Notes under the pieces: generated by a model
What the model was told of the DNA's origin: nothing
Database searches by the model: none
Seen by the model: the letters and a program-made list of their open reading frames with translations, nothing else
Source of the DNA: an uncultured Prevotella sp.
GTDB taxonomy: Bacteria > Bacteroidota > Bacteroidia > Bacteroidales > Bacteroidaceae
NCBI GenBank assembly: GCA_934272845.1
Contig: CAKQSF010000005.1
Coordinates: 61,408-125,407 of the forward strand
Direction: 5' to 3'
DNA length: 64,000 bases
Position numbers and translations under genes: made by a program
Shown: positions 60,815 to 64,000 of the stretch, piece after piece
How positions within the stretch are numbered: position 1 is the stretch's first letter
Layout: each line of letters starts with the position of its first letter

Positions 60815-60878
60815 ACCTTTTTTCTCTTTTTATAGCGAAAACCAATATCTATTATTTTATTATTTGCCATATTTTTCG

Positions 60879-60886
60879 TAACTTTG
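60879..60886 (+). promoter_or_regulatory. -7 box of the hybrid regulator gene
   Basis: TAACTTTG with a leader of about 125 nt. No ideal -33 box; the region before it is T-rich. Confidence 0.5.
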
Positions 60887-61017
60887 CAAATCACATTCCT
60901 TTACGATGTAAAAATAAAAACGAATAAAGCCAGCCGCATGGAGACTGACACCCCATTACCATGCCATGGAAACGATAAAGCATATAAAAGGGAACTAAAA
61001 CTAAACTAAACATAAAA

Positions 61018-63747
61018 ATGCAAAGACTTACAGTATACATCATAATGCTGTTGGCTATTATATTTGTCTCATGCTCTGACGATACAAAGCAATACAAAAT
61101 AGGTGTATCACAAAACGCCAATGATGTGTGGCGCAATAAGCAGAACAACGAGATGAAGATGACAGCCTTCTCTGAAGGAGAGGTGGAGTTGTGTTTTGCC
61201 AATTCAAACAACAATAAAGAGACGCAGTCAAGGCAGATAGACAGCCTTGTCAGCCTTGGCGTAAACCTACTCATCGTGTGTCCTGATGCTGTGACGGATG
61301 TTCAAAACGCTATTGACCGCGCCTACGAGCATGGTGTGCCCGTCATTGTGTTCGACAAGAAGGTCAACTCTAAGAAGTTTACTGCCTTCATTGGCCCTGA
61401 CAATTACACCATGGGCTATCAAATGGGACTTTATATAGCGCATAGACTTGACGGCAAAGGTCGTGTGGCGGAGATTAATGGACTAAAAGGATCTACGCCT
61501 ACAATAGACAGACACAAGGGATTCTGTGATGCTATGAGCAAATACCCTGGCATAAAGATAGTAGAAACTCTTGACGGCAACTGGACAACGGAGGTTGCAT
61601 ACACACAGACAAAAGAGAAAATCGCAACGATGTCTACCGCCGACGCTGTGTTCGGAGCCAACGATCTTATGGCTTTCGGTGCACGAAACGCCTTGAAAGA
61701 TGCTGGCGTGCTTAAGAATAAGCACATTATTTTCTGTGGCATAGACGGTCTGCCAGGGGAAGAGGGAGGCATAAAGATGGTGTGTGACTCCATTCTTGAC
61801 GCTACTTATATCAACCCTACCTTTGGCGATAAACTCATAGAACTCGCTATGAAGATACTTAAGGGTAAGGAATACAAGCGCGAGCAATATATGTCGTCAC
61901 TCATCGTTACACGTGAGAACGCTAACCTGCTCTACATGCAGAACCTTGAGGTGGACAACCAAATGGAGTATCTTCACAACTTGCAATCAAGGGAGATAAA
62001 GACCCTGCACCTGCTTGATGACCAACGCGTATACCTCTTGGTGGTAGCACTCATTGCCTTGCTGCTCAGTGCTGCGTGCGGATATGCCTATTATGCCTAT
62101 ACCGCCAAGGCGAAATATAGCAAAAAACTGAAGGAAAGTTACGATAAACAAATAAAACTGACCCACGAGGTGGAGCAACTGACCGATGCACAACTGTCGT
62201 TCTACACCCACGTGAGCCATGAACTGCGCACACCGCTAACTCTTATGGCTGACCCTGTGGAACGACTGCTCGACAGTAAAGACATCAAGGGCCAAAACCG
62301 ACTACTGGCAGAGACACTGAGCAGAAGCGTTACATCACTCATGAATCTTGTAAACGACATCCTCGACTTCCGTAACATCGATGATGGCAAGGCACGACTA
62401 AGGCTCTCACGCTTTAACTTTGCTGAAGCATTGACACACTGGACGGAAATGGTTGATGACATTCTGCGCAAGAAGTATATTTCAATAAAACTCGATACGC
62501 AGGAAGCGGAGGGCGAGTTAATTGTGGCAGACTACGACAAAATAGGTAAACTCTACCTCAACCTCCTACAAATAGCCATAAGATATAATATGGCTGGCAC
62601 CATGCTCTCATTTAAACTAACTAAGCATGGAGACACATTCACATTACATTGTGTGAACGGAGGTATACCGTTTGAGGACAGAGATATAGAAGAACTCTTC
62701 ATGCGCTTTAAATATAAGAAAGGCATGACGGGAGGTACTGCCATCAGTCTTGCCAACATTAAGGGCATAACAGACCTGCACCACGGCACTGTAAAGGCAC
62801 AGAGTCTTGAACAGACGGGGGTAGAACTGTTCTTTACATTCCCTGCCACACAGCCAGAGGCATTAGATAATAATGACATAGAGATAATTGATGAAAAGCA
62901 AGATAAGGACTATGCCATGCGACTGGCACTGGAACCATACTCCAACTCTGACGTTGCAGGTAAACGTAACACGGAAAACGTGACTGCAGAGAAAACAGAG
63001 AATAAGCCCGTATTGCTCGTAGTGGACGACAACGCTGAGATAAGAAACTACGTAAAGACCATCATGAAGGAGCAGTATAACGTTATAGAGGCTACTGATG
63101 GACGCGACGGTATGGCAGTAGCACTGAAGGAGGTGCCAGATATTATCATCAGCGATGTCATGATGCCTTATGTGGACGGCATAGAAATGTGTCGACAACT
63201 GAGGGAAAACACTGTAACAAGCCATATTCCGATAATATTGCTCACGGCACGCGCTCTTGACGACCAGCAGGCAGAGGGACTGACCAACGGGGCTGATGCT
63301 TACATAAAGAAACCGTTCTCATCAAAGGTTCTGATGGCGCAGGCTGACAGTTTGCTGCGTAATCGTACGCTACAGAAGGTGCGCTGGAGCAATGCACAGC
63401 CTGCGAAAGTGGAGACACAGAAGAATACTTCGCAGGATGATGCCTTCATACAGCGACTGCGTGACATCATTAATGCTAACCTTGCCGACAGCGATTTCGG
63501 CGTAGAGGACATTGGCGACCGCATGGGCATGAGCCGCGTGCAACTTTATCGTAAGGCAAAGGCGCTGACAGGAGTAACACCCGTAGAATTGTTGAGAAAA
63601 GCACGCCTTGCCAAGGCGCGCCAGATGCTGGAAACTCATAATGGCACAGTGGCAGAAATCGCATACAAAGTAGGCTTCGCTACACCGTCATATTTCAGCA
63701 AATGCTTCAAGGAAGAGTACGGCATACTACCAAATGAGGTAAAGTAA
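61018..63747 (+). CDS. Hybrid two-component system regulator with periplasmic sugar-binding-protein sensor
   Basis: One protein of 909 residues holds all steps of a signalling chain. An N-terminal membrane or lipoprotein segment ends FVSCSDD. A periplasmic-binding-protein domain (about 28-310, FGANDLMAFGARNALKD) senses a sugar, as BT1754 does with fructose. A membrane span follows (about 338-357), then the His-phosphate helix (HVSHELRTPLTLM, His about 401), an ATPase-like domain (about 490-620), a receiver (Asp713 in ISDVMMPYVDG) and an AraC-type DNA-binding end (about 805-905). The ATPase-like part has lost the N-box Asn (NLLQIAIRYN), the G1 Asp (VNGGIPF) and the usual G2 glycines. It likely controls the GH51/GH95 locus just upstream. 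Confidence 0.92.
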   Translation: MQRLTVYIIMLLAIIFVSCSDDTKQYKIGVSQNANDVWRNKQNNEMKMTAFSEGEVELCFANSNNNKETQSRQIDSLVSLGVNLLIVCPDAVTDVQNAIDRAYEHGVPVIVFDKKVNSKKFTAFIGPDNYTMGYQMGLYIAHRLDGKGRVAEINGLKGSTPTIDRHKGFCDAMSKYPGIKIVETLDGNWTTEVAYTQTKEKIATMSTADAVFGANDLMAFGARNALKDAGVLKNKHIIFCGIDGLPGEEGGIKMVCDSILDATYINPTFGDKLIELAMKILKGKEYKREQYMSSLIVTRENANLLYMQNLEVDNQMEYLHNLQSREIKTLHLLDDQRVYLLVVALIALLLSAACGYAYYAYTAKAKYSKKLKESYDKQIKLTHEVEQLTDAQLSFYTHVSHELRTPLTLMADPVERLLDSKDIKGQNRLLAETLSRSVTSLMNLVNDILDFRNIDDGKARLRLSRFNFAEALTHWTEMVDDILRKKYISIKLDTQEAEGELIVADYDKIGKLYLNLLQIAIRYNMAGTMLSFKLTKHGDTFTLHCVNGGIPFEDRDIEELFMRFKYKKGMTGGTAISLANIKGITDLHHGTVKAQSLEQTGVELFFTFPATQPEALDNNDIEIIDEKQDKDYAMRLALEPYSNSDVAGKRNTENVTAEKTENKPVLLVVDDNAEIRNYVKTIMKEQYNVIEATDGRDGMAVALKEVPDIIISDVMMPYVDGIEMCRQLRENTVTSHIPIILLTARALDDQQAEGLTNGADAYIKKPFSSKVLMAQADSLLRNRTLQKVRWSNAQPAKVETQKNTSQDDAFIQRLRDIINANLADSDFGVEDIGDRMGMSRVQLYRKAKALTGVTPVELLRKARLAKARQMLETHNGTVAEIAYKVGFATPSYFSKCFKEEYGILPNEVK

Positions 63748-64000
63748 TATTACATCTAAGTTCTGAAGGCAAACTCTGTGGCCTCCAAAGGTAAACTCTG
63801 TGGCTCCAAAAGGTAAACTCTGTGGCTCCAAAGGTAAACTCTGAGCCTCCAAAAGGTAAACTCTGAGAATGCTGGAAACTCATAATGGCACAGTGGCAGA
63901 GATCGCATACAAAGTAGGCTTCTCTACACCGTCATATTTCAGCAAATGCTTCAAGGAAGAGTACGGCATACTACCAAATGAGGTAAAGTAATATTACATC
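63625..64000 (+). repeat. Duplicated 3' end of the regulator gene with 22-bp repeats between
   Basis: 63625-63756 (last 40 codons, stop and nine bases) recurs at 63869-64000 with only two mismatches. Between them lie about five copies of a 21-22-bp unit AGGTAAACTCTGTGGCTCCAA (63767-63868). The second copy is not an independent gene; the window ends inside it or at its end. Confidence 0.93.

Noticed and set aside
63869-64000. Second regulator gene starting at the window end
   Set aside because: It is a near-identical copy of the last 132 bp of the upstream gene, including its stop, so it is a duplicated end.

Overview
The window comes from a Gram-negative anaerobe of the Bacteroidales, most likely a Prevotella-like gut or rumen species (inference). 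The sequence reasons are: many promoters of the Bacteroidetes type (TTTG or ATTG, 19-20 bp, then TAnnTTTG); a hybrid two-component regulator with a sugar-binding-protein sensor; secreted GH3, GH43, GH51, GH95 and PL1 enzymes; a sigma-70-type ECF factor with a small membrane partner; and DUF5686/TonB-type envelope proteins.

Layout. 1-412: end of a sodium/amino-acid symporter. 574-6427: a complete glutamyl-tRNA-to-siroheme operon (HemC-SUMT-HemD fusion, HemB, Met8/SirC type, HemA, HemL). 6551-9737: a sulfur-carrier protein, an E1-like activating enzyme, a JAMM protease and an O-acetylhomoserine sulfhydrylase homologue. This set matches the protein-thiocarboxylate homocysteine pathway known from Wolinella (HcyS, HcyF, HcyD, MetY). 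10081-12534: XerD-type recombinase and a Y-family polymerase. 12676-18959 (minus): GH3 and a large pectate lyase. 19303-25390: rpoN, PAP2-like protein, purE, ispG, pyrE, SRPBCC protein. 25570-25805: a strongly structured region with a minus-strand promoter, probably a small RNA, followed by a toxin-antitoxin pair. 26762-29312 (minus): GH43 and a TrpB2-type protein. 29555-35718: GNAT-like protein, parE, dus, argB, ECF sigma and its likely anti-sigma partner. 36048-39600: a 59-residue YolD-like gene and phosphate transporter genes split on two strands. 39733-45900: cysD, cysN, APS-reductase-type cysH, thioredoxin and a sulfite reductase fused to TusA. 46355-54825 (minus): EEP phosphatase, rhomboid protease, orphan ABC ATPase, lipoprotein, tRNA-Leu, DUF5686 protein, YqiA-like esterase, double TonB-domain protein. 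55898-63747: GH51, GH95 and a hybrid two-component regulator.

The main system is sulfur assimilation. The cys locus turns sulfate into APS, sulfite and sulfide. The first operon makes the siroheme that sulfite reductase needs. The HcyS-type carrier, activated by the E1 enzyme, can receive that sulfur as a thiocarboxylate, and the MetY homologue and JAMM protease can pass it to homocysteine. Unusual parts are the HemC domain without its cofactor-binding domain, a shortened HemA, a carrier ending Gly-Gly-Gly-Ala-Arg, and the TusA fusion on the reductase.

The second theme is repeats. Many intergenic gaps inside operons are filled by short tandem or inverted repeats of several families: AT-rich ATTCATAAT words, CTAGAA words, AAACCACT/AAACAACC words and GC-rich CCCTCTCC palindromes. 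Several supply start codons, stop codons, terminal residues or, in one case, a serine-rich linker. Three genes have their own 3' ends tandemly repeated downstream.
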